Source of the DNA: Epicoccum nigrum
Lineage: Eukaryota > Ascomycota > Dothideomycetes > Pleosporales > Didymellaceae
Length of the DNA: 64,000 bases
Assembly (NCBI GenBank): GCA_002116315.1
Contig: KZ107838.1
Location: 2,410,576 to 2,474,575, forward strand
Reading direction: 5' to 3'
Each line of letters starts with the position of its first letter. Position 1 is the first letter of the stretch. Position numbers and translations under genes: made by a program. Below are positions 1 through 10,506 of this stretch, piece after piece. Under the pieces are notes generated by a model. It was given only the letters and a program-made list of their open reading frames with translations, had not been told where the DNA came from and did not search any database.

Positions 1-1504
1 CGCATACCAGACACCCGCCCATCCAACTTCGATATCACAGCCTACGCCTACTCACGAGACACCTGCCCCTGCAATGGTTCCCGAGAGCGCTCACAGACAT
101 GAGGCTGTGCCAGGTCAGACTGGATGGGCAACAGTAAATGCTGGGGTAAAGAGAGTGTTTGAGAGTGGCACAGGGAGTCCACGCCAAGGCAGTTCTGTAC
201 CTGGATCTCCCAAACGCCCCAGGCTGGTCAATGGTGAATCTCAAGATGGGTCATCGATGTCAAAGCCTCCAGAGCCATCGCATATGTTGCCATCTCAGAC
301 ACAGCCTATTGTTACTTCGCAGCCTCTGACACAGCCCGGATCATATCCAGGACCATCGCAAGGAGTGTATCCAGGAACGCAGCCAGCAGCACATCCAGCA
401 GCGCACCAAGGGTTACCACCACCGCAGCCCCATCTGCATTACGGGGTACACGACAGTCCGTCAGATCAAGGCTGGCATCCTGAATCTCAGCGCATGGTCG
501 AATCGCGCCCAGCTCGGGGTAGAGGCTCAAGAGGTGGACGAGGACCAGGCAGTAGGGGCGGACGAGTACGTAAGAGTATGCAGGGACAACATCATTCTGT
601 TGGGACTCCAGAGTGGGAACGAGATCAGTGGTCAGCTGTGCCTAATTCACAGGCCAGCCCAGGCGTCTACGAAGGTCACCCAGCACATCCAACTAGAAGC
701 GTGGTGCGGCGTGGTGGCGGCGGAGCCAGTTTGTCTCGTGTTGGTTCATTCTCCGGCGACCGGCCGAACGAGTGGACCCCAGAGATCGGACCTCGTACGG
801 TCTATCACATCCAAGACTCGCCCATCGAAATCAAGAAGACAAGGTCCAAACCAATCCGTAATGAGGACGGAATCCTTGTTCGGAAAGATGGCCGGCCTGA
901 TAGGCGCTCACAGTCATCCGCTGCCAACCTCAGGAAGGTACATGCACGCAAAGAAGAACAGCAGAGGGACACAGAAAGACTGTCAACCCCAAGTCGTCTT
1001 CATCCGACGTCTACTGAGCCGAACTCGGCAAGTCCATCGTCACACGACCATCAGCTTGATCCAAACGTGACGGACAGTGTACGTAAGAAGCATCATGATA
1101 TCCTTGGCAAGATCTTTCCGGATGGCATAGAAGACTCACGGAAGCAGCACGACTACGCACACCAAGTTTTCAACGAGGATCAGGATCACACGGCCCACCC
1201 ACGCTCACAGGTGGCCAGAAGTGGGATCCCCCCGATAAAGATCAAGAAGGAGCATTCCGAGCGCAGAGAGGTTCCTGAGACACAATCTGCTACCAACGGC
1301 GACGTTGAGATGGGCGATGATGCGGCTCCCATGAATAGGAACGGGCGTGACGAGAGCCAGGCACGGTCTGGTGAAGCAGCTCATGTCCAGGGGCAAGGGG
1401 AGAGTCAAAAAGATGTTACTGAAGAGAGCAGGGTGCAAATTCCAGAGACCCAAGCTACTGATGACTCAGCCACGCTTGCAGCCGAGTCGGTAGAAACGGG
1501 CTAA
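1..1504 (+). CDS. Disordered RG-rich fungal protein, C-terminal part
   Basis: The frame is open from base 2 with no start at the window edge, so this is the 3' part of a larger gene. About 500 codons are visible, ending in TAA at 1502-1504. The protein is Pro/Gln/Ser-rich and looks disordered. An Arg/Gly-rich stretch (RGRGSRGGRG type, coded near 520-570) is typical of nucleic-acid-binding tails. A more conserved-looking block follows at about 800-960, with a basic KTRSKPIRNEDG segment and then RKDGRPDRRSQSSAANLRK. The C-terminal third is charged and has lysine motifs of the IKIKKEH type. These features suggest a nuclear or chromatin protein, but I do not recognise the family. No intron is evident in the visible part. 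Confidence 0.75.
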   Translation, partial: AYQTPAHPTSISQPTPTHETPAPAMVPESAHRHEAVPGQTGWATVNAGVKRVFESGTGSPRQGSSVPGSPKRPRLVNGESQDGSSMSKPPEPSHMLPSQTQPIVTSQPLTQPGSYPGPSQGVYPGTQPAAHPAAHQGLPPPQPHLHYGVHDSPSDQGWHPESQRMVESRPARGRGSRGGRGPGSRGGRVRKSMQGQHHSVGTPEWERDQWSAVPNSQASPGVYEGHPAHPTRSVVRRGGGGASLSRVGSFSGDRPNEWTPEIGPRTVYHIQDSPIEIKKTRSKPIRNEDGILVRKDGRPDRRSQSSAANLRKVHARKEEQQRDTERLSTPSRLHPTSTEPNSASPSSHDHQLDPNVTDSVRKKHHDILGKIFPDGIEDSRKQHDYAHQVFNEDQDHTAHPRSQVARSGIPPIKIKKEHSERREVPETQSATNGDVEMGDDAAPMNRNGRDESQARSGEAAHVQGQGESQKDVTEESRVQIPETQATDDSATLAAESVETG

Positions 1505-1897
1505 AGCGAACCTGTGCCGTTCAAGAGCCCTCAATCTTAGCTATATCTACACGTGAGCAGGACTCGTTCACAGGAATATTGATAGCATCTCAAATAACAG
1601 ATGGTCGTTAAAATAAATATTGGTAGCATCATATCACTTGTAAAAGACCCATACAATGCTCTATAACTCCATGTACACAAAAAAATCAAAGGTCTCATAG
1701 GGTCAGCGAACTACACCAGCGTGCTGAATTCGAGACAGAACTCCTCACCGCGTGTCCACCCCTCTTAGATGAATCGAATCCCCAACGAACGGATAATTCT
1801 GGTATCCATCAAATGCCACCACATCCAGCTCCTCCAGCCTGATACCCCTAAACATACGAACCTACAATCATCAGCCGCTCATCCCCGAGCCAAGCGC
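1505..1897. other. Intergenic, convergent 3' flanks
   Basis: This AT-rich stretch lies between two convergent genes and should hold both 3' UTRs. I see no further gene, RNA or repeat in it. Confidence 0.6.
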
Positions 1898-2245
1898 TCA
1901 AGCACCCATCAAACTCACATTCGCCCCCAACAGGTCCGGCAAATCCTCTCCCAACACCCTCAGCCGCGGATCATCCCACACGCTACTCCCACACTGCGCA
2001 CAGAACGGATGCAACAGCTGCTTCTGCCCGAAAGAACGCGACTTCAGTGTCTCTTCGCCTTGGTGGATGACTACGTCCTGCCGCCGTGGGTACAGCAGCA
2101 GGTATCCGTTCTTGGTGCAGATGGTACAGTTGCAGCTGCCGACTTTTTGGAGTGGTAGGGGGCGAGAGGGTTACAGTGTATTGGACCGAGCCGCAGTGGC
2201 AGCTCGCAGCGTGGGTGGAGGTGTGGGAGGGGTCGAAGGTGGGGA
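1898..2245 (-). pseudogene. GFA-family (CENP-V/GFA) gene with a one-base frameshift
   Basis: Two overlapping frames on the minus strand together give a Gfa-type zinc-binding fold (glutathione-dependent formaldehyde-activating enzyme family). The first has ASCHCGSVQYTV (about 2185-2220). The second has GSCNCTICTKNGYLLLYP and HPFCAQCGSSVWDDPRL, ending in TGA at 1898-1900. The family's Cys pairs CxC, CxCxxC and CxxC are all present. The frames differ by exactly one base at a run of five C (minus strand, about 2163-2167). With four C the join reads L-S-P-L-P-L-Q-K-V-G-S-C-N-C, which fits the family. Either this is a recent pseudogene or the run was miscalled. No good ATG for the first part is obvious, so a 5' exon may also be missing. 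Confidence 0.65.
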
Positions 2246-3856
2246 GGCTAGAGAGGAAAGCTTTTAGGTGTCGCTCAGGGTGGCCATGGTCGCCTTGAGA
2301 TCTCTGCTCGTTGAGCGGTTCCTGAGATGGGTACGTTTTATGTATGCGTAGTGATGGCCTCGTGGGGCCGATCCGGCTGATGTGGGTCAACAAAGTTATC
2401 ACCAGGTCAGCTCTGCACAGGCGAATCGAAATCGCGGGAATGCGAGCATGCTTCTTCGTATCATTGGAGCGGTAGTGAAGTCCGTTGAATTGATGTGGTC
2501 ATGCCGCTATTGTGGGTGGATGACACACGAACGACTCCTCTGAGAAGAGGACGCTGGTAGCTCCTTTTTTGTAAAGAGCGAGGTTATATTCCGATTCACT
2601 ACTGCTCGAGATTGGGGTAGACTTTGGATTTGGCATTTTGCCTTCTTAGTTAGACTACTCAGTTGGACTTCTTCCCTGCAGCCTCCAATATTATTGCCTT
2701 TCCTACCCATTGCAACCTTTAACAGCCTAACTTTCTTCTTGTTTGAGTCTTGATTCCTTGCACCGGTTCTGCCATACGCTGGCAGTAATCTCAGCGCTTT
2801 CCTTGAGCAATTTCCAGATCTTGGCTAGTTCAGTTTAGTTCTATTCCTGATTTCTTCAACTGTATACTTATTAACATTATTGATATAAATGCAACACTAT
2901 ATTCAAGAGCTCATCGGATGTTGTTCTGAAGGGAGTTCGCCATGTTTGTGTCGGTGTAGGTGAAGGGTTGTCGCCCATGCTAGAGGCTTAGTTGCACCAT
3001 AACTTTTTTTCTCGCTATTCTGTGTAAGTAATGGATTTGCTTATAGACGCATGATTAGCAAGAACACGGCTTGGGTGTAGAAGTAGAGTGTTACTGTTGG
3101 TGCCTAAGATTCTGTGCGGCTTGCGATAGATCCAGGCTTTGCTGTACAAATCAAATTCGAACGAACCGAACGAGTTATGAGCGTACTCGGTTTCTTCCAG
3201 CTCGCGAATTTGCAGATTCAGCAAAGCGGAACAAACTTCCCAGAGAGATAGACAACATGTACATTATTTCTTCAAAGAATGTGGTTCAATAGCGTCTATA
3301 GCAGCCCAAAAATGCAGCCAGGGATACTTTGTGGTCAGTTGAGTCGCAAGAGTTGCCGAAAATCGTTGTTGTAGTTCGCGAGGCTCTACGGCTCGGTTAT
3401 CACGGGTCAGCAAAATTTGGCTTCCTCACTATTGCACGTCAAAAATAGTGGCAGATAAGACCTTTGCCTCGTGGAACTCTACCTGCCTGCGCACTGTAAG
3501 TTTAGCATTAGAGGACTACAAGCAAGCCAGGCAGACAAGTTAGTATAGGTTTTCTAACTTGTGGTCTTTAGAACCTAAATTTAGGCTACAATTGTAGAGC
3601 GTTTTTGTTGTCAAGTAACTCATTATCTGCAGCTTTCTTTAGCGCGCAAGAGCTCAGCACTACTTAAGCAACTTCCGACTAAAATATATATAGTGACTCC
3701 TTCGTCATGTATCAATGCTTGACGTGGTTGGTATTGCCCCACTCACACAGATTTAGAGGCCGGGTTCAAGAACTTCTTTTCGCACACCTTTTTGCTATCA
3801 TGTGTCGTGATTTAGATATCAATCATTTTCCTATCTTCTCAACAACAACAAGCAAT
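2246..3856. other. Gene-poor AT-rich stretch
   Basis: No convincing coding frame was found. Open frames here are short and lack codon structure. The one clear content is a copy of the dispersed repeat at 3432-3652, listed separately. The last 150 bases lead into a tRNA gene. Confidence 0.55.
3432..3652 (+). repeat. Dispersed repeat, copy 1
   Basis: About 220 bp that align along their whole length with 44097-44315 and, in the 3' two thirds, with 59247-59390. Shared landmarks are CAAAAATAGTGGCAGA near the start, TAGAGGACTA in the middle, and TCTGCAGCTTTCTTTAGCG near the end. No coding frame is seen. It is probably a fragment or short non-autonomous derivative of a transposable element. Confidence 0.8.
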
Positions 3857-3943
3857 GGGCGCTTGGTCTAGGGGTATGATTTTCGCTTCGCATCTACTTG
3901 ATGAGCCTGTGAAAGGTCGTGGGTTCAATTCCCACAGCGTCCA
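3857..3943 (+). tRNA. tRNA-Ala (anticodon CGC) with 15-nt intron
   Basis: The sequence folds as a complete cloverleaf. The acceptor stem GGGCGCT pairs with AGCGTCC and carries the G3-U70 wobble pair that identifies alanine tRNAs, followed by discriminator A73. The T arm is GTGGG-TTCAATT-CCCAC. The anticodon stem TTCGC pairs with GTGAA (3909-3913) only if 3893-3907 is removed as an intron after position 37. The anticodon is then CGC at 3889-3891, which reads GCG. Internal A-box (TGGTCTAGGGG) and B-box (GGTTCAATTCC) promoters are present. The mature 3' CCA is not encoded, as usual in eukaryotes. Confidence 0.9.
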
Positions 3944-3946
3944 GTC

Positions 3947-3951
3947 TTTTT
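3947..3951 (+). terminator. RNA polymerase III terminator
   Basis: A run of five T starts four bases after the end of the tRNA-Ala gene, the normal place and form of a Pol III stop signal. Confidence 0.75.
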
Positions 3952-4635
3952 GCATTCGCAGGGGCGTTGGAGTTCGAGTTTTTACGAACATCTACTCCAC
4001 CGTGGACTTTTTTTTTTGCTCTCCTCTCATGACTCTTCCCAAACAAGCTGTGGTTGTTGGTGGTCCTGCGGTCCTGGTCCATCTATCATGGTGGGATTTG
4101 ATGTTGCACTACTTATCGTAGGGGGCATAATCATACAGCCTTGGATACACCCGCGTCATGAAAAAATTGTTGGGACAAACCATATTGGGGCATACTATGA
4201 TGCTTTGTGGCTGCTGGTACACTGCGAATGAGTTGCATATTCAGGTATTTCTTCTCCGTCGATCCCTTTGCGCTGCGCACCGCAGTATGTCTTGTTCTCG
4301 AATATCGATACGAGCATCACTTCAACGTTGAACGAAACATCAACGCCCTTCAAGTCTGCAATACGAAAGCCATGCTGCCTGATCGATGTAGGCAACAACG
4401 ATGGTGGCAACACGACTGCAGCTGAATGGCGAACCTTCAGCCCTCGCTTCGCTCGGCTTGGTTACACATGAAGGCAGACGAATAACAACGTAGCACGGCA
4501 GCTTTGCAGCCTAGAGCTGCTTCTGACTGGTAAAGGTAAGCAACCTCACATAAGAAACCTGTTTTCCTTCTAGGTTTTCTTTCATCAACACGATCTCCTC
4601 CGATATTTGCTCTTGATTCGACTCTCTTTGCGTCT
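3952..4635. other. Intergenic
   Basis: Nothing recognisable except a short poly-T tract near 4010. The final part is presumably the promoter and 5' UTR of the gene starting at 4636. Confidence 0.55.
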
Positions 4636-5535
4636 ATGAGCACTTGCACCAGAGACGAGTGGACTTTCGTTGTGCCAACTACTCAGCCTCAGCTCAGCAT
4701 GGATATGGCCGCTTGCGAAAGTCCCACCAATGCTGAAGCGCCTGTTCAGGACTCCACCATGGACAACGAGTCTGGAACTATCAAGGACAAGAACAAAGAC
4801 GGCTGCAATTGTGAGAACAATGCAACAATTCGCCGTGAAGACAGTAAGGGCTCGATCGACGAAGATTACTGCCGTCCCCGTCGCGCAAACCGTAGACGTC
4901 CCACGTCTCCAAACTACTACCCGCCACCGGTTCCCATCTACTCGCCTGCACCACCGATGCCTTTCCCGTACGAACCCTCGAGAATCAGCTCATCAACGCA
5001 ACTGCTAGATCAATTGGGCAAAGAAGATGGAGTCTTCGAACTTCCTTACCCGGTAAACGGTAGGGTTTACCTCGCCACATATCCCTTTGGTGACAGAGAC
5101 GTCCAGAAATGGTCATGGCTGTTCGCAGCGGACATCGAAGACGAGTACATTGTACGCGACTCGGAGGAACAAGCGCGCCCAAGCCGCGGCAGTCGACATC
5201 AGTACAACGCCAGGGATGAAGATATGTCGTCCGTGTATCTCTCGCGCGCACTAGACGTGAATGTGGTGCCGGAAGACAGCAAACACAGCGTGCGTTTTTT
5301 CATCGTGACCGAGAATCCCGGTCGGCTGTCCGGGTTCAAGTTGCTTGTGGCGGAGTCGAGGAAGGCTGCCAGTTTGCTGATATACTATGAAATGTTGAAG
5401 GGGGACTCGGTGTTGTTTGTTGGCGCAATGGTGCATGAATGCAAGACTGGTCGTCCCAAGAGGTACAAGAAGGTCAACAATCTGGAAGAAGCGGCTGCTC
5501 TATACAACAAAGGGGCTGTTGGCGTCATATGCTGA
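4636..5535 (+). CDS. Uncharacterised 299-aa protein
   Basis: A single uninterrupted frame from ATG 4636 to TGA 5533-5535. I do not recognise the family. Residues 1-120 are polar and look disordered, with a CNCENNA stretch, a basic block (RRANRRRP) and a Pro/Tyr-rich segment (PNYYPPPVPIYSPAPPMP). Residues about 125-299 look folded, with alternating hydrophobic residues (for example GRVYLATYPFG and SVRFFIVTENPG) and a C-terminal KKVNNLEEAAALYNKG helix. No signal peptide or membrane segment is seen. A cytosolic or nuclear location is likely from composition alone. Confidence 0.65.
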   Translation: MSTCTRDEWTFVVPTTQPQLSMDMAACESPTNAEAPVQDSTMDNESGTIKDKNKDGCNCENNATIRREDSKGSIDEDYCRPRRANRRRPTSPNYYPPPVPIYSPAPPMPFPYEPSRISSSTQLLDQLGKEDGVFELPYPVNGRVYLATYPFGDRDVQKWSWLFAADIEDEYIVRDSEEQARPSRGSRHQYNARDEDMSSVYLSRALDVNVVPEDSKHSVRFFIVTENPGRLSGFKLLVAESRKAASLLIYYEMLKGDSVLFVGAMVHECKTGRPKRYKKVNNLEEAAALYNKGAVGVIC

Positions 5536-5907
5536 GGGGAGGCGTCCGTATGTCTCGTATACCATACCGGCCATGAAATCCCCTTCTTTCCGGACTTGTG
5601 TTCGAGGGCTACTGAAAAGAGGTTTACATTTATTTCGTAGCAGCAATAGTTTATTTCCAGGGTTCGGTTCAGAAGGTCTGCCACAATATGCAAGCAAAAG
5701 CAGTGAGAATAGGTCATTAAAAGTTCAACACAGAAGAGAAGGCTGTGACCGAGAAATTGTATAGACCCGGATAATATAGTGACGGTAATTTCGAAAGTAG
5801 GATAGCTGCTAACAAGAGGTGGGTCATCCCTGCAACATCTAAGGACACAACTCATACCTGCCTTCATCTACATTCAACAAACTATAAGACATATTATTGC
5901 AACAGGA
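5536..5907. other. Intergenic between two plus-strand genes
   Basis: The 3' flank of the upstream gene and the promoter of the acetyltransferase gene. No other feature is seen. Confidence 0.55.
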
Positions 5908-6683
5908 ATGCCTTCTTTTGAAGTACAGAGCTGCGACGAAGCAGAAATCTCCCGCGTCTTCGAGATAATCTCTCTCGCATTTGCAAACGACCACGAGTAC
6001 TTTGACGCCATCTTCCCAGCCCATGACACACCGGAAGGACGCAAGGTTGGCACCGAGCGTATGCTGCAAATATTTCACGGCGATCCGTTCGGCAACTTCC
6101 TGAAAGCTGTCGACACCAAGACGGGTAAGATTGTTGGAGCGGCGAAGTGGAATGTGTACAAAGATGGCGAGATCCCTCCTCAGCCTGTGTTGGATGGCAA
6201 CTATTGGGACAATGAAGAGGACAAAGAATTTGCACAGGCATTGTTCCGAGGATTCTTTGAACCGAGACAGAGGGTTATCGAGGAGACGAACGGAAACTTA
6301 GTTGGTATGTTCACGGGCAGCCCTCAACACCGATTGCAAGGCGCAACCGTTCTAAGATAAACAGCACTAGAAATGATGATGGTCGACCCTGCGTATCAGA
6401 ACATGGGAGTTGGCCGACTTCTAGTCAAGTGGGGTCTTGCTCAAGCTGACGAACTCGGCGTCGACGTGAGTAATCAACTACAAGTGTGGCGACATTGCTG
6501 ATCGTATAGGCTGTGGTTGAGGGCTCTGATCGGGGCCGAAAGCTATACGCCTCGGAGGGGTTTGACGGTCCCCATTACTTGGTGCCAGTGCCTGAGAAAT
6601 TCTCTGCAAGACGCAAGCAAACGTACTGGTGGATGAGGCGACCATCGCAGAACAGAGTCAAAGCAACATCGAGAGTCCGATGA
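5908..6683 (+). CDS. GNAT-family N-acetyltransferase
   Basis: Three exons, 5908-6304, 6365-6465 and 6510-6683, give 223 residues. Introns are 60 and 44 nt with GTATGT and GTGAGT donors, and the frame is kept across both. The acetyl-CoA-binding motif A of the GNAT fold is clear at about residues 139-160 (VDPAYQNMGVGRLLVKWG), containing Q-x-x-G-x-G. The following strand and helix (AVVEGSDRGRKLYASEGF) match motif B. The N-terminal part starts SFEVQSCDEAEISRVFEI, as in fungal GNAT proteins of unknown substrate. It should transfer an acetyl group from acetyl-CoA to an amine. The substrate cannot be told from sequence. No targeting signal is visible. Confidence 0.85.
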
Positions 6684-8789
6684 CACTTGCAATAGACCGA
6701 TTTGTGAGATCTCAAATGCATCTACAGCAAATAATAAGTAAATCGCGACTTTAGTAGCTACTTGATATATAGTAAGATGTGCAGGTCCGGTGAAACTGGG
6801 CATATGAGTGGTGTAGTTTAGTTTAGCGTGGAGGTCTTACAGTTACAGCACCTTGTCATGGCTAACTGAATTCCGAGGCTTCTTAGAGGATTCAATCAAG
6901 GAAAACAAAAGCGAGTGTGTAACCAATTAACAGTGTACCCATCTTAAACTTCTTCACAATTGCCTAGCACCCGCCAATGACACCTAAAGGACACCTAAAT
7001 TTGCCAATCTTGCAGAGTGCTCGGTGTTCACTCGGTCGTGGTAAGGTGCCGTAGTTACACAGCATATCAGCCACGTTTTCTCTTTGCTTCTTCTCAGTTG
7101 AATCTTTCAAAAGCAAGCGATGGTCGCCAGCGAAGTGTTGCAGCACTCAGATGCGTTGTCATTCTAAACTTGGGTCGATCCGGATTTCCTTGAGAATGCA
7201 GTCTGCTTTTGCCCCCAGAGTCACCATCGTACGGCCCGACCGTGCTCTCCGAACCCATGTTCGTTGATCCGCCATCCATTCTGCTCGCCATGCGCATCTG
7301 GTTCCTCGCCACGTACTACGAGCCCGCGAACCAAACCTCAAAGCACATAGTCTGCTGCCTCTACAGGTGCAAATCTCCACCAGCCAACACATCCCCCAGA
7401 AAAAATGAGTAAAATTTGAAGAACTCGGCATCGAATGCCTTTTGCCAAAATTGAATACGAAAGACTGGGGCGGCTCGACCGCGCCGCAAGCCTCGATCTC
7501 ACGGGCCATGCAGGTACCCCGGCTCGTGACAGGTGTAGCATGCAGGGACCCTCCTTTATCACGGCCGCAGTTCCTCTTTCTCTGTTCCACACTGACCCGT
7601 CGACTGGGACTCGGAGTCCATCCTGGAGGTAGCTCGCGTGCGATAAGTTCACCGGATGGACGTGCCCACCTCGTGTAATTGTAAAATTAGCTGATGGCGC
7701 CAATAAAACGAGCGGGTTATCAACGTTCCAGAAGAACGGCCTGCCGCTGTCACTATGTCACAATTGAGATGCGCTAGTCGAGGTTGTACGCGGCTGCATA
7801 CGTAGGAACGCGCATAACGCCTACGCATGGAATCGCGATGAGGAAGTGTACCCACAGACTGTGCCGACTCCAGCACGCGGCAGGAGAAGTGGTCCAGTGT
7901 ACCTACTGAATCAAGCCTAGCTGCTGGGGCGTCAGCACGGCAGAAAGGATCCCTGTATTATTAGGCGCGCAATTGAAACGGGAACTCCGCGCGGCATGCT
8001 TCCTGCCTCGCATTGAGTGTTACTGGATGTGGTTGTGCGTCCCTTCCTTCGTCAGCCTCTGGTGTGATTTGTGGATTATGAGGGTACCTGCCAAGAGGGT
8101 GACAGCCTGATGTACTGTAGGTATGATGCAGTGCATCATCCATCAGGCTGTCACCCTCATGCAGGCGAGACGCAACAGTGCATAGGTACCTGCACAAGCC
8201 ACACCACTTTCACCACAAGTAGCTTGGCGTTGCGGCATGTTGTCCACAAGACGCAAGCAAGAGAAACATGCAGGAGAAGAAGGAAGAATGTCTCATGTTG
8301 TATCTTGTAATTTTTGGCTGTCTAATACCTGCGTAGGATTTCTATAGACAATGAGAAAAGCAAACTCCCGCTTTTCAGGAATAAGTCGTGAAGGAAATGT
8401 TGATGGCTAACGATAGACTGAACAAGCATGACTGACTGGTGGCCGAAGCCATAGAAGAAAATATTGTGAGGGAGAAGCGGAAGTCGATACAGCTGCTCAG
8501 GTCAAACACTTTGGTCCTTCGCGCTGTCCGTCCGGCACTGTGAGAGCATTCTTTTGTGATGTCTTTCACATCTCAATTTGTGGCGGTGCAATCAAGATCG
8601 CATTTCTCGCCTGGTGTCCTGAGCGTACACCGCCCGGAAGGCCCAGAAGCACCTTCTGCATGGTCGATGCAACAAGCATCGTCACCGCTAATTCCGCGGC
8701 ATGCCGGAGAAGGTGCCTGTGCGTTTTCGCACCGCCCGCTGGTAGGACCCAGGCGCTCAGTGTAAAACAGTCCTGTCTGATTACGATTT
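6684..8789. other. Gene-poor stretch of 2.1 kb
   Basis: Only short, mutually overlapping open frames on both strands, without family similarity or plausible splice structure. A perfect hairpin lies at 8095-8158 and is listed separately. Otherwise nothing recognisable. Confidence 0.55.
8095..8158. repeat. Perfect 18-bp inverted repeat with nested palindrome
   Basis: Left arm 8095-8112 (GAGGGTGACAGCCTGATG) and right arm 8141-8158 are exact reverse complements. Inside the 28-nt spacer is a second perfect palindrome, 8123-8130 against 8132-8139 (ATGATGCA / TGCATCAT) around one base. The unit would form a two-tier hairpin or cruciform. The 9-mer GGTACCTGC occurs on both sides, at 8083-8091 and 8185-8193, in the same orientation, which could be a target-site duplication of a fold-back element. 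Confidence 0.85.
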
Positions 8790-10506
8790 TCAGATCTTAG
8801 AATCAAAGTCTGGAGGGTGCAAGCCCAGTCCTCCTCTTGCATGTGTACTCTTTGGATCCCAGTCTACACGAGGAAATCCTGCAATCGAATCCTGAGAGAA
8901 TGGTCGTGGTGTCGAGTAGCTCTGGGTAGGGCTCCTGTACGGCCGCTCCATTTCCTTCTGGTAATAGCTCGGGCTGTCGTCGCCAAATTCTGGGCTTGAG
9001 AATGCGTGAGGAGGTGACTGGACGTCGCTCTGCTCGAACTTCCTCAATTCGTAGTCCTTCGGGTGCTCCTGGTAATGTTTGGCATCCAAAGAAACGAACT
9101 CGCGGTTCTTACTGAACTTCGTTTTGAAGAATTCGACCCATCCAGTGAGCATGCTCCAACGGAGAAGCAAAAAGAAAACTTGCAGTCCCGCAATAGACAG
9201 CATCATCAAGATAGCGATGACTGTTGACTGGTTGATCGCCAGCTCCTGACCATACTGTAAGCATGGCTCTGGGCCTAAAGGATACTTCATCAGACATAGA
9301 AGGAATGGCTGGAATTCATCGATATCCTTCTTTGCGTGCGTCTGGAGGGAGTTGAGCCAAATAAAGACAACCGAGAAGAAGATGACGTCGACTAGGATGA
9401 AGACAACAATGGTGATGCCTCTCCATTGGAGCCAAAGAACCTTCCGCACGCGGCGATATACTGCTCGGGCTGATCTTGTGCGGACACTGCCTGTGTATGA
9501 AGGCAGCCCAGCACTGCTGTGAGTCTCGGTTTTGTCGTCACTCCAAATATTCTGCACATATACCTTGATGCAGTACGCAAATCTAGGCCGGCGGTTAGTC
9601 AAGCCTGTAGAAAGTATCTCTCTGTACTTACGTGGCGAGCTGAATGAGCATCGCTCCACCGGCAATGGCCAGAAGAGGACCCCAGAAGTCTTTCATTGAA
9701 TTGGCTGAGTTGACGTGACATACGTCACCAAAGCGGTAAGACACTCCTGTAATAGTGATGGTGATCGTGAAGAATGTCGCGGCGACTGTCCAACCTAATC
9801 CCTGGGCGAAGTAAAAGAACTTCTTTCCAGGCGTGACATCCCAGCAGATCTGGAGATGCATTGACAAAGCGCGTATAAAGATCCATACAGCAATCGACAG
9901 CCCTCCGGAGATGAGAAAAGCACCCGAGAAAGCGCACGTCAAGTCCGAGTACATATCGTTTGGTGTGATTTCGTCATAGCATTGCTCAGGCTGCGCTCCG
10001 AAAGGAATCACGAAACCAAGCTGCAGTATGTTAGCATTGGGAAATACGCCATTTTCAACGATAGGAACTTACAGCCATGAACATGGCAGCAATGATGAGG
10101 CAATAACTCAAATAGTGCCGGCGAGTTTTCTCTGCAGGCAAGACCAGGAAAGTAATCATGAGAAAGATCAGGCATATAAGACCGGCCACGTTCAAGGCTT
10201 CTGCCACACGGTACCATGTGTTGAACTCTGGAATGACATTAGCAGATACCTTCAATTCACGTCTTGATGTGCTGACCTGGTGGGTAAAGATAGTCTGTCA
10301 TTGGGCAGGGCAAACAGCAAGTTGCGCCGAATGCAACTTCCGCACAGAATCGTCCATCAACAACTACTCATATCAGCTGAACGCTCTATAGTTGTGATTG
10401 TGTGATACATACAGCCATCCAAACCAAATTGATTCTTATCAAAGAATGGCGGCGGGCAATCGCCTCTTAATGGGTCTGCCAACGATGCCAGAGTCGTGTT
10501 GTCCAT
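8790..10506 (-). CDS. Seven-helix fungal G-protein-coupled receptor
   Basis: Five exons on the minus strand (10506-10413, 10363-10277, 10227-10073, 10020-9632, 9582-8790) give 505 residues, with all phases agreeing. The N-terminal outside region has paired cysteines (GDCPPPFF, then FCAEVAFGATCCLPCP at about 38-53). Seven hydrophobic helices follow: about 73-93, 101-123, 140-165, 185-210, 225-250, 290-315 and 350-375. Between helices 2 and 3 lies PEQCYDEITPNDM, and a long cytoplasmic tail with Ser/Pro/Tyr follows helix 7. From memory this resembles the fungal class VII (GprM-like) receptors. Class and ligand are inference; the seven-helix layout is seen directly. It would act in the plasma membrane. 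No G-protein gene is nearby. Confidence 0.8.

Noticed and set aside
7159..7703. Overlapping minus-strand frames
   Set aside because: Several frames are equally open over the same bases, with no family match.
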